Shown here: positions 44,067 through 53,032 of the stretch, piece by piece | Position numbering within the stretch: position 1 is the stretch's first letter | Layout of the letters: every line of letters begins with the position of its first letter | Assembly: GCF_004331465.1 (NCBI RefSeq) | Contig: NZ_SJKB01000002.1 | Location: 310,001 to 374,000, forward strand | DNA: 64,000 bases | DNA from: Kribbella pittospori | GTDB taxonomy: Bacteria > Actinomycetota > Actinomycetes > Propionibacteriales > Kribbellaceae | Direction: 5' to 3' | The notes under the pieces: generated by a model | What the model saw: the letters and a program-made list of their open reading frames with translations, nothing else | Database searches by the model: none | What the model was told of the DNA's origin: nothing | Made by a program: the position numbers and the translations under genes

Positions 44067-44660
44067 ATGTCTTTGGAGAATGAGCCCCGGCGGATGCGGC
44101 TGCTCGACGATCCGCTGGCGATCCGGGCGATGGCACACCCGGTGCGGCTGGATCTGCAGGGGTTGCTCGGGCGGGAGGGGCCGATGACCGCGGCCGATGC
44201 GGCACGTCGGCTCGGGATCAGCCAGGCACTCGCCTCACACCACCTGCGGCAGCTGGCGAAGTACGACTTCGTCGAGCCCGCTCCCGGTAAGGACAACCGG
44301 GAGCGGCCGTGGCGATTGGTGTCGACGTCGCAGTCGTGGCGCGAGGCCTCCCAGACGCCGGAAGGCGCCGCGGCGGCCGACGTACTCGAGCAACTGCTGG
44401 CCGAGCGCGCACTGGAGTCGCTCAGCAGGTGGCAGCAGCAGCGGCCGGCCGAGGACCCGATCTGGCGCGACCACTCCGGCATCGGGCAGAGCGGTGTCTA
44501 CCTGACCGGCGAGGAACTGGCCGAGCTCGTCGAGCAGATCAACGCCCTTGTGCAGCGGTACATCGACGAGCGGCCGATCGACGACAAGTCCACCCGTCCG
44601 GCCGGGAGCCGGCACGTCGCCATCACCCAGATCGTCACGATCACCCCCGAAGAGGAGTAG
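44067..44660 (+). CDS. ArsR-family helix-turn-helix regulator
   Basis: 197 residues. Winged helix about 10-90: MAHPVRLDLQGLLGREGPMT, then AADAARRLGISQALASHHLR and QLAKYDFVEPAPGKDNRERP. The C-terminal half is helical (ADVLEQLLAERALESLSRWQ) and may bind a ligand. No cysteine pairs for metal sensing are seen, so it is not a classical metal sensor. The ATG at 44067 is the likely first transcribed base. The MFS gene follows after 2 bases, so the regulator probably controls an efflux pump. Confidence 0.9.
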   Translation: MSLENEPRRMRLLDDPLAIRAMAHPVRLDLQGLLGREGPMTAADAARRLGISQALASHHLRQLAKYDFVEPAPGKDNRERPWRLVSTSQSWREASQTPEGAAAADVLEQLLAERALESLSRWQQQRPAEDPIWRDHSGIGQSGVYLTGEELAELVEQINALVQRYIDERPIDDKSTRPAGSRHVAITQIVTITPEEE

Positions 44661-44662
44661 CG

Positions 44663-45934
44663 ATGAAGGACCTGTGGGGCGTCCTCGCGCGGCAACGCGA
44701 CTACCGGCTGATGCTGAGCGCCGGGCTGATCTCTCTCACCGGCGACTGGCTGCTGCGCACCGGGCTCGCGTTCCAGATCTACGTGCTGACCGGATCCACG
44801 CTCGCGTCCGGCGGTCTGCTGCTGGCGTCGTTCGTGCCACCGGTCCTGCTCGGCTCGCTGGCCGGCGTCTTCGTCGACCGCTGGGACCGCCGTACGACGA
44901 TGATCGTGACGAACATCCTGAACGCCGTGGTCCTGCTTCCGCTCCTGGCGGTCCGGGACGAAGGCGCGATCTGGATCGTGTACTGCGTCGTGCTCGCACA
45001 GAGTTGTCTGCAGCAGTTCTTCACCCCGGCCGAGCAGTCCCTCGTCCCGGCCCTGGTCGAGTCAGAGCAACTCGTGACCGCGAATGCGCTGAACAGTCAG
45101 ATCCGTGACATCGCCCGGCTCGTCGGCGCCGCACTCGGCGGTGTGCTCGCGGCCGTCGGCGGCCTGTCCCTACTGGCCATCGCCGACGCGGCGACCTTCC
45201 TGATCGCGGTCGCACTGGTCGCGGGCATCCGCCACCGTTCCGCGCGCCGTAAAGAAGCACAGTCCGCGGAGCAGGCCGCCGAAGGGGCGATCAAGCGGCT
45301 GAAGGCTGAATGGACCGAAGGGCTCCGGCTGTGCGTCGGCAGTGCGGGCATGCGGCTGCTGTTCGGCTTCTGCGTCGTGACCGGCGTCGGCGAAGGCGTG
45401 ATGAGCACGCTGTTCGCGCCGTTCGTCAGTGCCGAGCTCGGTGGCGACGGGAAGGCGTACGGCCTGATCGTCTCGTCGCAGGCGATCGGCGGCATCGTCG
45501 GCGGCCTGGTCGCCGCCTCGGTCGGCTCACGGTTGCCTGCAGCAACAATGCTCGGGGTCGGGTCGCTGCTGTTCGGTCTGGTCGACCTGACGCTGTTCTG
45601 CTACCCGCTCGTCTCGGACAGCCTGATCCCGGCGTTCGTCTGCATGATCGTCGTCGGCGTACCGGGTGCGTTCACGATCGCCGGCCTGATGACCGTGCTG
45701 CAACGCCTCACCGAGGACCGCATCCGCGGCCGGGTCTTCGGCGCGATCGCTGCCGCCGAAGGTGTCGCGGTGCTGGTCGGCATCGTGGCCGCCGGTGTCC
45801 TCGGTGACGCGGTCGGCATCATCCCGGTCCTCGTCTTCCAGGGCCTCGGGTACGTCGTGGGCGGTCTGGTGATCGTCAGTCGGCGGCGGACGCTGGCTCC
45901 GCATCCGGAACCGGCTCACCATCTGTCGGCTTGA
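44663..45934 (+). CDS. MFS transporter (putative drug/efflux type)
   Basis: 423 residues with about twelve helices in two halves and a central cytoplasmic loop near 190-215 (RHRSARRKEAQSAEQAAEGA). FVDRWDRRTTMIVTN near residue 70 is the motif-A loop of the enterobactin-exporter-like (EntS) branch of major facilitator proteins. GAGGAG lies just upstream of the ATG. Co-transcribed with the ArsR-type regulator. The last 59 bases overlap antisense with the convergent CNNM-family gene. Confidence 0.9.
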   Translation: MKDLWGVLARQRDYRLMLSAGLISLTGDWLLRTGLAFQIYVLTGSTLASGGLLLASFVPPVLLGSLAGVFVDRWDRRTTMIVTNILNAVVLLPLLAVRDEGAIWIVYCVVLAQSCLQQFFTPAEQSLVPALVESEQLVTANALNSQIRDIARLVGAALGGVLAAVGGLSLLAIADAATFLIAVALVAGIRHRSARRKEAQSAEQAAEGAIKRLKAEWTEGLRLCVGSAGMRLLFGFCVVTGVGEGVMSTLFAPFVSAELGGDGKAYGLIVSSQAIGGIVGGLVAASVGSRLPAATMLGVGSLLFGLVDLTLFCYPLVSDSLIPAFVCMIVVGVPGAFTIAGLMTVLQRLTEDRIRGRVFGAIAAAEGVAVLVGIVAAGVLGDAVGIIPVLVFQGLGYVVGGLVIVSRRRTLAPHPEPAHHLSA

Positions 45935-47204
45935 TCAGGTGCACCCGGACGCGGGCGACCCGGCGGCCGTCCATCGCCATCACGATCAGGTTGTGCTCGG
46001 CGACCTGGACCTCCTCGCCCGCGGCCGGGACCTTGCCGAGCCGCGCGGCGAGGAACCCGCCGACCGTCTCGTACGGGCCGTCCGGGAGCTCGAGGCCGGT
46101 CTCGTCGGCGAAGTCGTCCAGGTTGAGCAGGCCGTCGACCTCGATGTCGCCGCTGCGCAACCGGGTCGTCTCGACGGACTCCTCGTCGTACTCGTCCCGG
46201 ATGTCGCCGATCAGCTCCTCGACCAGGTCCTCCAGTGTGACGATGCCCGCCGTACCGCCGTACTCGTCCAGCACGATCGCCAGGTGAGTACTGCGGCGGC
46301 GCATCTCGGTCAGCGTGGGCAGCAGCTTCGCGGTGTCCGGCAGCATCAGCACCTCGCGGGCCAGGTCGCCGACCCGGACCGAGCGGGACGCGACGGCCGG
46401 GTCGAACAGGTCCCGGACGTGGACGAACCCGACGATGTCGTCGGCGGACCCGTTCATCACCGGGTAGCGCGAGTGCGGCCGCTCGGCCGCGAACTTCACC
46501 GCCTTGTACGCCGGCATCTCCGCGTCGACGAAGTCCACCTCGGTCCGCGGGAGCATCAGCTCACGCAACTGCCGGCCGCCGGCTTCGAACACGTCGTCGA
46601 CGATCCGGCGTTCCTCCTCGCCGAGTGACTCGTGCCCGGAGACCAGGTCGCGCAGTTCCTCGTCGGACATCACCTCACGATTCGCGTTCGGGTCGCCGCC
46701 GAGTGCGCGGACCACCAGGTCGGTGGACTTGGACAGCAGCCAGATCACCGGGCGGGCGACCGAGGCGATCCGGTCGACCAGCGGCGCGAGGCCGAGGGCG
46801 AACGTCTCCGCCCGCTGGAGCGCGAGCCGCTTGGCCGCCAACTCGCCGAGCACGATCGAGACGTAGGAGATGGCGATGGTGATCAGCACCAGGGCGGCCG
46901 TGTTCGCGACCGACTCGGGCAGGCCCAGCTTCTGCAGGTGCGGGGAGAGTGAGTCGGCCAGCGTCGCGCCACCGAAGGCGGCGGACAGGAAGCCCATCAG
47001 GGTCACGCCGATCTGGACCGCGGACAGGAAGCGGTTCGGATTCGCGGCCACCTTGGCCACGATCTCGCCGCGCCGGCCGCGGTGCGACAGCGACTTGAGC
47101 TGGCTCTCGCGCAGGGAGACCAGGGCCATCTCGGCTGCGGCGAAGACCCCACCGATCAGCACGAAGACAAGAATCAGGACGATATTGAGCAGCGTGTCGT
47201 TCAT
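45876..47204 (-). CDS. CNNM/CorC-family protein (DUF21, CBS pair, CorC_HlyC)
   Basis: 442 residues. DUF21 transmembrane domain about 1-190 with four helices and FAAAEMALVSLRESQL near 25; two CBS domains about 205-330 (ELMLPRTEVDFVDA, IVLDEYGGTAGIVTLEDLVE); the CorC/transporter-associated domain to about 425. The family is implicated in magnesium/cobalt homeostasis and is often misnamed hemolysin. A perfect 10-bp hairpin lies 17 bases upstream of the ATG, in the leader. Confidence 0.93.
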   Translation of the reverse strand: MNDTLLNIVLILVFVLIGGVFAAAEMALVSLRESQLKSLSHRGRRGEIVAKVAANPNRFLSAVQIGVTLMGFLSAAFGGATLADSLSPHLQKLGLPESVANTAALVLITIAISYVSIVLGELAAKRLALQRAETFALGLAPLVDRIASVARPVIWLLSKSTDLVVRALGGDPNANREVMSDEELRDLVSGHESLGEEERRIVDDVFEAGGRQLRELMLPRTEVDFVDAEMPAYKAVKFAAERPHSRYPVMNGSADDIVGFVHVRDLFDPAVASRSVRVGDLAREVLMLPDTAKLLPTLTEMRRRSTHLAIVLDEYGGTAGIVTLEDLVEELIGDIRDEYDEESVETTRLRSGDIEVDGLLNLDDFADETGLELPDGPYETVGGFLAARLGKVPAAGEEVQVAEHNLIVMAMDGRRVARVRVHLIKPTDGEPVPDAEPASAAD

Positions 47205-47220
47205 GGGTGGGGAGTCCTAG

Positions 47221-47248
47221 CGCCCTCTCGTGGGATGTCGAGAGGGCG
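47221..47248 (-). promoter_or_regulatory. Leader hairpin before the CNNM-family gene
   Basis: CGCCCTCTCG (47221-47230) and CGAGAGGGCG (47239-47248) pair perfectly around an 8-base loop. On the minus strand it sits directly before the ribosome-binding region of the CNNM gene, so it could modulate translation; on the plus strand it precedes galT by 125 bases. The remaining gap holds the galT promoter, which I could not place with confidence. Confidence 0.55.
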
Positions 47249-47373
47249 TTCGTTGGGCGTAGTCGTCCATCTACCTACCCTACCGGTGGCAGGTCCAACG
47301 ATGCATGTTCGAGTTTGTTGGTTTACGATGATTCCTGGCTGACCAGTGTCGGGTCGGCCGGGAGGGTCAATCG

Positions 47374-48420
47374 ATGAACACACCGCGTGGCGCGCGCCGG
47401 ACGGACACCAAGCTGTCCGACGGACGCGAGCTCAGCTACTACGACCCGGCCGATGCGCCGGTGCGGGTTCCACTGGAGGACACCCGCGGGCTGCCGGCAC
47501 CACAGCCCCAGGTCGAGCTGCGGACCGACCCGCTGACCGGCGACGTGATCACCTACGCGACCCACCGCAACACCCGGACCTACCTGCCGCCGGCCGACCA
47601 GTGCCCGCTCTGCGCGAGCAAGCCGGGCAACCCGACCGAGATCCCGGACCACGACTACAACGTGGCGGTGTTCGAGAACCGGTTCCCGTCCTTCGCCGGC
47701 CCGGGCCGGACCGAGGTGGTCTGCTTCACCAGCGACCACAACCAGTCCTTCACCAACCTGTCCCAGGGCCAGGCCCGCCTGGTGGTCGACACCTGGGCCG
47801 ACCGGACCGCCGAGCTCGGCGCCCGCGACGACGTCGAACTGGTCTTCCCGTTCGAGAACCGCGGCCGCGAGATCGGCGTGACGCTGAGCCACCCGCACGG
47901 CCAGATCTACGCCTACCCGTTCCTGCCGCCGCGGATGCGCACCTTGATGACGCAGGCCCGCCGGCACCAGGAAGTTGCCGGCAGCAACCTGTTCGCCGAC
48001 GTCCTGGCGGCCGAGCGCAAGGAGGGCACCCGGGTCATCGGCGAAAACGGCAACTGGACCGCGTTCGTGCCCGAGGCGGCCCGCTGGCCGGTCGAGGTGC
48101 ACCTGTACCCGCACCGCCAGGTGGCCGGGATCGACGAGCTGTCGGTCGGCGAGCGCGACGATTTCGCCGAGCTGTACCTCGACGTCCTGAGCCGCCTCGA
48201 CGGCCTGTACGGCGACCCGCTGCCCTACATCGCGGCGTGGCACCAGGCCCCGGTCCGGATCGACCGCGAGCTCGGCTACCTTCACCTCGAGCTCTTGTCG
48301 ATCCGCCGGGCCGCGGACAAGATCAAGTACCTGGCCGGGTCGGAGTCCGGGATGGGCGCGTTCATCAGCGACACCCGGCCCGAGGACGTCGCCGAGACCC
48401 TGCGGAAGGTTGGTTCGTGA
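47374..48420 (+). CDS. galT: Galactose-1-phosphate uridylyltransferase
   Basis: 348 residues, normal length. Zinc site CPLC near residue 86, active-site HPHGQ in TLSHPHGQIYAYPF near 174 with the histidine that becomes uridylylated, and the typical NRFPSF and FVPEAARWPVEV segments. Converts galactose-1-phosphate and UDP-glucose to glucose-1-phosphate and UDP-galactose in the Leloir pathway. GGGAGGG precedes the ATG. Its TGA overlaps the GTG of galK (GTGA). Confidence 0.96.
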   Translation: MNTPRGARRTDTKLSDGRELSYYDPADAPVRVPLEDTRGLPAPQPQVELRTDPLTGDVITYATHRNTRTYLPPADQCPLCASKPGNPTEIPDHDYNVAVFENRFPSFAGPGRTEVVCFTSDHNQSFTNLSQGQARLVVDTWADRTAELGARDDVELVFPFENRGREIGVTLSHPHGQIYAYPFLPPRMRTLMTQARRHQEVAGSNLFADVLAAERKEGTRVIGENGNWTAFVPEAARWPVEVHLYPHRQVAGIDELSVGERDDFAELYLDVLSRLDGLYGDPLPYIAAWHQAPVRIDRELGYLHLELLSIRRAADKIKYLAGSESGMGAFISDTRPEDVAETLRKVGS

Positions 48421-49661
48421 GCTCGTTCGAGGACGTCTTCGGCACCACGCCGGAAGGAAGCTGGCGGGCGCCGGGCCGGGTCAACCTGATCGGCGAGCAC
48501 ACCGACTACAACGACGGCCTGGTGCTGCCGATCGCTCTGCCGAACCGGATCCTGGTGACTGCGTCGAAACGCGACGACGGCCGGATCCGGGTCGCCTCCA
48601 CCGGGCATCGGGGCGTGATCGAGTTCGCCATCGACGAGCTGACACCGGGTTCGGTCGGCGACTGGGCGGCGTACCCGGCGGGTGCTGCCTGGATCCTGCG
48701 GGAGTCCGGCTACGCGATCGGCGGCGCGAACCTGCTGGTCGACTCCGACCTCCCTTCGGGCGCCGGCCTCTCCTCATCCGCGGCCCTGCTGTGTGCGACG
48801 TCCGTCGCGCTGCTCGGCCTGCGCGACATCGAGGTCGACCCCGGCGAGGTCGCGCGGCTCGCACAACGCGCCGAGAACAACTACGTCGGTGCGCCGGTCG
48901 GACTGATGGACCAGATGGCGTCGATGTGCTGCACGGCCGGTCATGCCTTGTACTTCGACATCCGTGCGATGTCGACCGAGCAGATCCCGTTCGACCCGGC
49001 CGCCGACGACCTCGCGTTGCTGGTCGTGGATGTGAAGGCACCGCACCGGCACGTCGACGGCGAGTACGCCGCCCGCCGGAAGAGCTGCGAGCAGGCCGCG
49101 GCGGAGCTCGGCGTACCGGCGTTGCGATCGATCGCGTTCGAGGAGCTCGATGCTGCACTCGATCGTTTGCCGGATGACGTCGTACGACGCCGGGTCCGGC
49201 ACGTGGTCACGGAGATCCGCCGAGTCGAGGACGCGGTCGCGTTGATGCACGCCGGCCGGTTGCGCGACGTCGGACCGTTGTTCACCGCGTCGCACGCGTC
49301 GCTGCGGGACGACTTCGAGATCACCGTGCCCGAACTGGACGTCGCGGTCGACAGTGCTCTCGCAGCAGGTGCGCTCGGCGCGCGGATGACTGGCGGCGGT
49401 TTCGGTGGCTGCATCATCGCCCTGACCGAGGCGAACGCGGCCGACCCGGTCCTGGCCGCGATCGAGAAAGCCTTTGCGGAACACGGCTTCAACGCCCCCA
49501 GCGCCCTGGCAGCGACACCGTCGGCCGGAGCATCGCGCGCCGACCAAGGTGCCCGTTCAGGACGTAGCCGTGGCCGCTCGGACCTCGCGCCGGATCAGCG
49601 GGGCGGAGACAACGGTGGCCGCCAGCTGGATCAGCCCCATCACCAGGTAGGGAGTGCGTAG
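48417..49661 (+). CDS. galK: Galactokinase with unusual C-terminal extension
   Basis: 414 residues, about 30-40 longer than usual. Signature GRVNLIGEHTDYNDG near residue 20, GHMP phosphate loop LPSGAGLSSSAAL near 112, DQMASM near 162 and MTGGGFGGC near 322. Phosphorylates galactose. The usual end is near TPSAGA (about residue 375); here the frame runs on through a low-complexity basic tail (RADQGARSGRSRGRSD and beyond) that is antisense to the end of the MFS gene for 105 bases. A lost stop or a sequencing frameshift is possible. Confidence 0.93.
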   Translation: MSSFEDVFGTTPEGSWRAPGRVNLIGEHTDYNDGLVLPIALPNRILVTASKRDDGRIRVASTGHRGVIEFAIDELTPGSVGDWAAYPAGAAWILRESGYAIGGANLLVDSDLPSGAGLSSSAALLCATSVALLGLRDIEVDPGEVARLAQRAENNYVGAPVGLMDQMASMCCTAGHALYFDIRAMSTEQIPFDPAADDLALLVVDVKAPHRHVDGEYAARRKSCEQAAAELGVPALRSIAFEELDAALDRLPDDVVRRRVRHVVTEIRRVEDAVALMHAGRLRDVGPLFTASHASLRDDFEITVPELDVAVDSALAAGALGARMTGGGFGGCIIALTEANAADPVLAAIEKAFAEHGFNAPSALAATPSAGASRADQGARSGRSRGRSDLAPDQRGGDNGGRQLDQPHHQVGSA

Positions 49662-50780
49662 GTCGGTGCGGTGTGCGAGGAATCCCGCACCGACGGCGCC
49701 CAGCGGTGCAGCGCAGAACGCGACCATCCGATAGACCGCGGTCACCCGGCCGAGCAGTTCTGCCGGTACGACGCGCTGCCGCAAAGTGATCGAGACGACG
49801 TTCCACCAGGTGCTGCCGAAGCCGAGGGCCACCGCGGCCACGGCGACCGGGGCCAGGTCGGACAGTACGCCGAAGCACACGACCGCGACGCCGCTGAGGA
49901 CCATCGCCCCGATCAGGCTGGTGGAAGTCGAGATCCGTCGGGACAACCGTGGCGCTATGAATGCACCGAGCACACCGCCGATCGCGTAGATGGCGACCAG
50001 CCAACCGAAGCCGGCCTGCGGCAGGTGCAGTACTTCGAGGACGTACAGCACCAGGATCGCGACGATGCCGGCGCCGACGGCGTTCACGATCGTGAGCAGC
50101 AAGCACAGTGATCGCAGCAGTTTGTGCTGCCAGAGATAGACGAGTCCTTCCTTGAGTTCGCGGCCGAGGTGGCGGTCGGCGTCGACGACGCGAGCCGGCG
50201 CGGACTTCCGGACGATCCAGACCAGCAACGCCGCCCCGGCGAACGAGACGGCGTTCAGCAGGATCGGCAGTCCGCGGCTCAGCACGAACAACGCTGCACC
50301 CAACGGCGGACCGATCAGGCTCGAAAGCACCACGAGCGAGGCCTGGCTGTAGCCGTTCGCCCGTTCGAGTGAGGCCGGTACGACGACATCGGTCACCACG
50401 ACCGACGCCGCGTTGTCGAAGAACGGCGCGAGCAGACCGAGCAGGAACGCGGTCAGCAGCAGCAGCGGGATCGTCCCGAGGTCGAGCAGTACGACGGCCG
50501 CGAACGCGCCGGCTACCACAGCCCGGATCGTGTCGACGATCCACATCGTCGTCGTACGTCGCCAGCGGTCGACCATCACCCCGGAGATCAGCCCGAGCAG
50601 CAGCCAGCCGACGTTCGCGGCCGCCTCGGTGAGCGAGACGATGCGGGGATCGCGGGTGATCGATGCGGCCAGCAACGGCAGCGCGCCGAACATGATCCCG
50701 TCACCGGCGAACGAGACGGCGCCAGCGGTCCAGAGAACCCAGTACGGCCTACCGAGCGGAGCCTCCCGGCTCCCTCTCAT
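49557..50780 (-). CDS. MFS transporter
   Basis: 407 residues with twelve predicted helices; SGVMVDRWRRTTTMWIVDT near 65 is motif A of the same EntS-like branch as the transporter at 44663. The start at 50780 (MRGSREAPLG) has GGGGAGGGG upstream; an ATG at 50828 would add a basic stretch and is possible. Cargo unknown. It lies between galK (convergent) and the DeoR regulator (same strand, upstream by 74 bases), so it may belong to the DeoR transcription unit. Confidence 0.88.
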   Translation of the reverse strand: MRGSREAPLGRPYWVLWTAGAVSFAGDGIMFGALPLLAASITRDPRIVSLTEAAANVGWLLLGLISGVMVDRWRRTTTMWIVDTIRAVVAGAFAAVVLLDLGTIPLLLLTAFLLGLLAPFFDNAASVVVTDVVVPASLERANGYSQASLVVLSSLIGPPLGAALFVLSRGLPILLNAVSFAGAALLVWIVRKSAPARVVDADRHLGRELKEGLVYLWQHKLLRSLCLLLTIVNAVGAGIVAILVLYVLEVLHLPQAGFGWLVAIYAIGGVLGAFIAPRLSRRISTSTSLIGAMVLSGVAVVCFGVLSDLAPVAVAAVALGFGSTWWNVVSITLRQRVVPAELLGRVTAVYRMVAFCAAPLGAVGAGFLAHRTDLRTPYLVMGLIQLAATVVSAPLIRREVRAATATS

Positions 50781-50853
50781 CCCCGGCCCCTCCCCACTTC
50801 TTCTTCTTTTCTTCCCCCACCCCATCAAACCGTCAGCCGACAGCGGCGAGGAC

Positions 50854-51666
50854 TCATGAGGCTATGACCAGATCGCACCCGGTGTCGCGCATCGCTTTGC
50901 GGGCTGCGGTGGACAGGCCGGAGTCGGTGACGATGACGTCCAGGTCCGACCAGGTGGCGAACGTACTCAGGCCGACCGTGCCCCACTTGGTGTGGTCCGC
51001 GACCACGACCACCTCGCGACTCGCGCCGATGAAGGAGCGATTGGTCTCGGCCTCCATCAGGTTCGGCGTACTCAGACCGTGCTCCGCGTCGACGCCGTGC
51101 GCGCCGAGGAACAGCAGGTCGAGATGCAGCGACGCCAGCGCCGCCGTCGCGATCGGTCCGACCAGCGCATCGGACGGCGTACGAATGCCACCGATCAGCA
51201 CGACGGTCCGGTCGGAGCGGCTGTTGCCGTGGAACACGTCCGCGATCCGAGCCGAGTTCGTCACGACCGTGAGGTTCTCCACCCGGAGCAACTGACGGGC
51301 CAGCGCGTACGTCGTCGTGCCGGCACCGATGCCGATCGCGCTGTCCGGCTGCACCCGTCCGGCTGCCTCGGCCGCGATCGCCTGCTTGGCCGCGGACTCC
51401 TGCGTCAGCTTGGCGTCGAACCCCGGCTCGTGCGCACTCCGCAGCCCCACCGAGGTGGCACCACCGTGCACCTTGTGCAGCAGACCGCTCGAGTCGAGCG
51501 CGTCCAGATCGCGCCGGATCGTCATGTCCGACACGCCGAACCGGTCGACCAGTTCGGCCACGGTGATCGCGCCACGACTGTTGACCTCGGCAACGATCGT
51601 GGCCTGCCGCTGGGCGGCCAGCTGCCCTCCCCGGCCCTTCGGAGCCTCTGTTCCAGCTGCGTTCAC
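50854..51666 (-). CDS. DeoR-family transcriptional regulator
   Basis: 270 residues from a GTG at 51666 (a GTG at 51672 is also possible). DeoR helix-turn-helix about 15-70: ITVAELVDRFGVSDMTIRRD, then LDALDSSGLLHKVHGGATS. The sugar-phosphate-binding domain contains GAGTTTYALARQL near 110, VLIGGIRTPSDALVGP and VVVADHTKWG, typical of the ISOCOT fold that senses phosphorylated sugars. Its nearness to galTK suggests it may regulate galactose or another sugar pathway; not proven. Confidence 0.9.
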   Translation of the reverse strand: MNAAGTEAPKGRGGQLAAQRQATIVAEVNSRGAITVAELVDRFGVSDMTIRRDLDALDSSGLLHKVHGGATSVGLRSAHEPGFDAKLTQESAAKQAIAAEAAGRVQPDSAIGIGAGTTTYALARQLLRVENLTVVTNSARIADVFHGNSRSDRTVVLIGGIRTPSDALVGPIATAALASLHLDLLFLGAHGVDAEHGLSTPNLMEAETNRSFIGASREVVVVADHTKWGTVGLSTFATWSDLDVIVTDSGLSTAARKAMRDTGCDLVIAS

Positions 51667-51745
51667 CCCCACAGAGTAGACGGAGAACGTGCCGCTGTCA
51701 GGGAAATGGCATTGCCGCGACGAGGACACCTTGTCACCCTGAAGT

Positions 51746-52876
51746 ATGCGATTTCCCGAGGATGTTCCGGTCCTGACCGATGGCGTGGTGACCCTGCGCG
51801 CGCACACGGCCGACGACATCGACTCCGTCTACCAGATGTGCCAGGACCCGGTGATGCAGCGGTGGACCACGATCCCGGTCCCCTACCTGCGCGAGCACGC
51901 GGTCAACTTCCTGACCGAGCTCATCCCGGACGGCTGGCGTGACGGCACCATGCGGGCCTGGGCGATCGAGTACGACGGCGGGTACGCCGGGACGATCGAC
52001 CTGCGCGACGGTGAGGGCGGCGTCGGCGAGGTCGGGTTCGGCGTGACACCGGAGGTCCGCGGCGCCGGGGTGATGACCCGGGCGCTGAAGCTCACCGTCC
52101 GGCACGCGTTCGACGTCCTCAACTGGGAGCGGGTGATCTGGCGGGCCTTCACCGGCAACTGGGCTTCGCGCCGGGTCGCCTGGAAGGCCGGCTTCCAGGG
52201 CGTGGTCGTCGTACCAGGAGGTGGGCGGGCGCGCGGTGTGCGGCAGGACGAGTGGATCGCCTCGGTCGGCCGGAACGATGCGCTGGAGCCGCACGGCATC
52301 TGGTGGGATGTCGCCGTACTCGAAGGCAACGGGCTGCGGTTGCGCCCGTTCCGGTCGACGGATGCCGAGCGGATCGTCGAGGCGTGCAGCGACGAGCGGA
52401 CGCAGCACTGGCTGGCCGACATGCCGTCGCCGTACACGCTCGGGGACGCGCACGGCTTCATGCGGACCCGGCAGGACAACCTCGCGTCCGGCAACGGGGT
52501 CTCGTGGGCGATCGCCGGCCAGGAGACCGACGAGTTGCTGGGTTGCGTCAGCATCTTCGGGATGAGTACCCGGATGGACAAGACCGTGGGCGAGATCGGG
52601 TACTGGATGCACCCGGAGGCGCGCGGACGGAAGGTGATGTCGACCGCGGTCGGGCTGCTGATCGACCACGCCTTCAAGCCTGTGGCCGAAGGCGGTCTGG
52701 GCCGGCGGCGGCTGGTCCTGTTGGCTGCCGAGGGCAACAGCGCGTCGGCGCACGTTGCCGAGGTCAACGGCTTCACCCAGTTCGGCCGGATGCGGCAGGC
52801 GGCGGCACGCCGGGACGGGTCGTACGTCGACCACCTCGGTTTCGACCTGCTCGCGTCCGAGCGGCTGCCCGGCTGA
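51746..52876 (+). CDS. Double-GNAT acetyltransferase
   Basis: 376 residues with two GNAT domains in tandem. First about 12-165: LTDGVVTLRAHTADDIDSV at its start, VGFGVTPEVRGAGVMTRALK with the acetyl-CoA loop, and GNWASRRVAWKAGF. Second about 190-370: NGLRLRPFRSTDAERIVEAC at its start, IGYWMHPEARGRKVMSTAVG and EGNSASAHVAEVNGF. Both halves look like the RimJ/RimL branch that acetylates protein N-termini or small molecules. Both acetyl-CoA loops keep the R-G-x-G/R-x-V/M core, so both could be active. Divergent from the DeoR gene with a 79-base gap. Confidence 0.88.
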   Translation: MRFPEDVPVLTDGVVTLRAHTADDIDSVYQMCQDPVMQRWTTIPVPYLREHAVNFLTELIPDGWRDGTMRAWAIEYDGGYAGTIDLRDGEGGVGEVGFGVTPEVRGAGVMTRALKLTVRHAFDVLNWERVIWRAFTGNWASRRVAWKAGFQGVVVVPGGGRARGVRQDEWIASVGRNDALEPHGIWWDVAVLEGNGLRLRPFRSTDAERIVEACSDERTQHWLADMPSPYTLGDAHGFMRTRQDNLASGNGVSWAIAGQETDELLGCVSIFGMSTRMDKTVGEIGYWMHPEARGRKVMSTAVGLLIDHAFKPVAEGGLGRRRLVLLAAEGNSASAHVAEVNGFTQFGRMRQAAARRDGSYVDHLGFDLLASERLPG

Positions 52877-52913
52877 CCGCCGTACGGCCGGAATCGGACG
52901 GACCCAGGACTTG

Positions 52914-52950
52914 CGGACTGACCAGTCCGGGCGGTAGTGGTAACCGCCCG
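52914..52950 (+). terminator. Two overlapping hairpins after the double-GNAT gene
   Basis: CGGACT-GACC-AGTCCG (52914-52929) and CGGGCGGT-AGTGGTA-ACCGCCCG (52928-52950) are both perfect stems and share two bases at 52928-52929, so they compete only slightly. They begin 38 bases after the stop and end the double-GNAT transcript. Confidence 0.65.
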
Positions 52951-53032
52951 AAATCGGTGGAGTACGGCCAGTTGGTGCCAGACCACACCGTTTCCCCTCG
53001 CCGTCTCGGCATCTGGCTGCTTGAATCGACGG

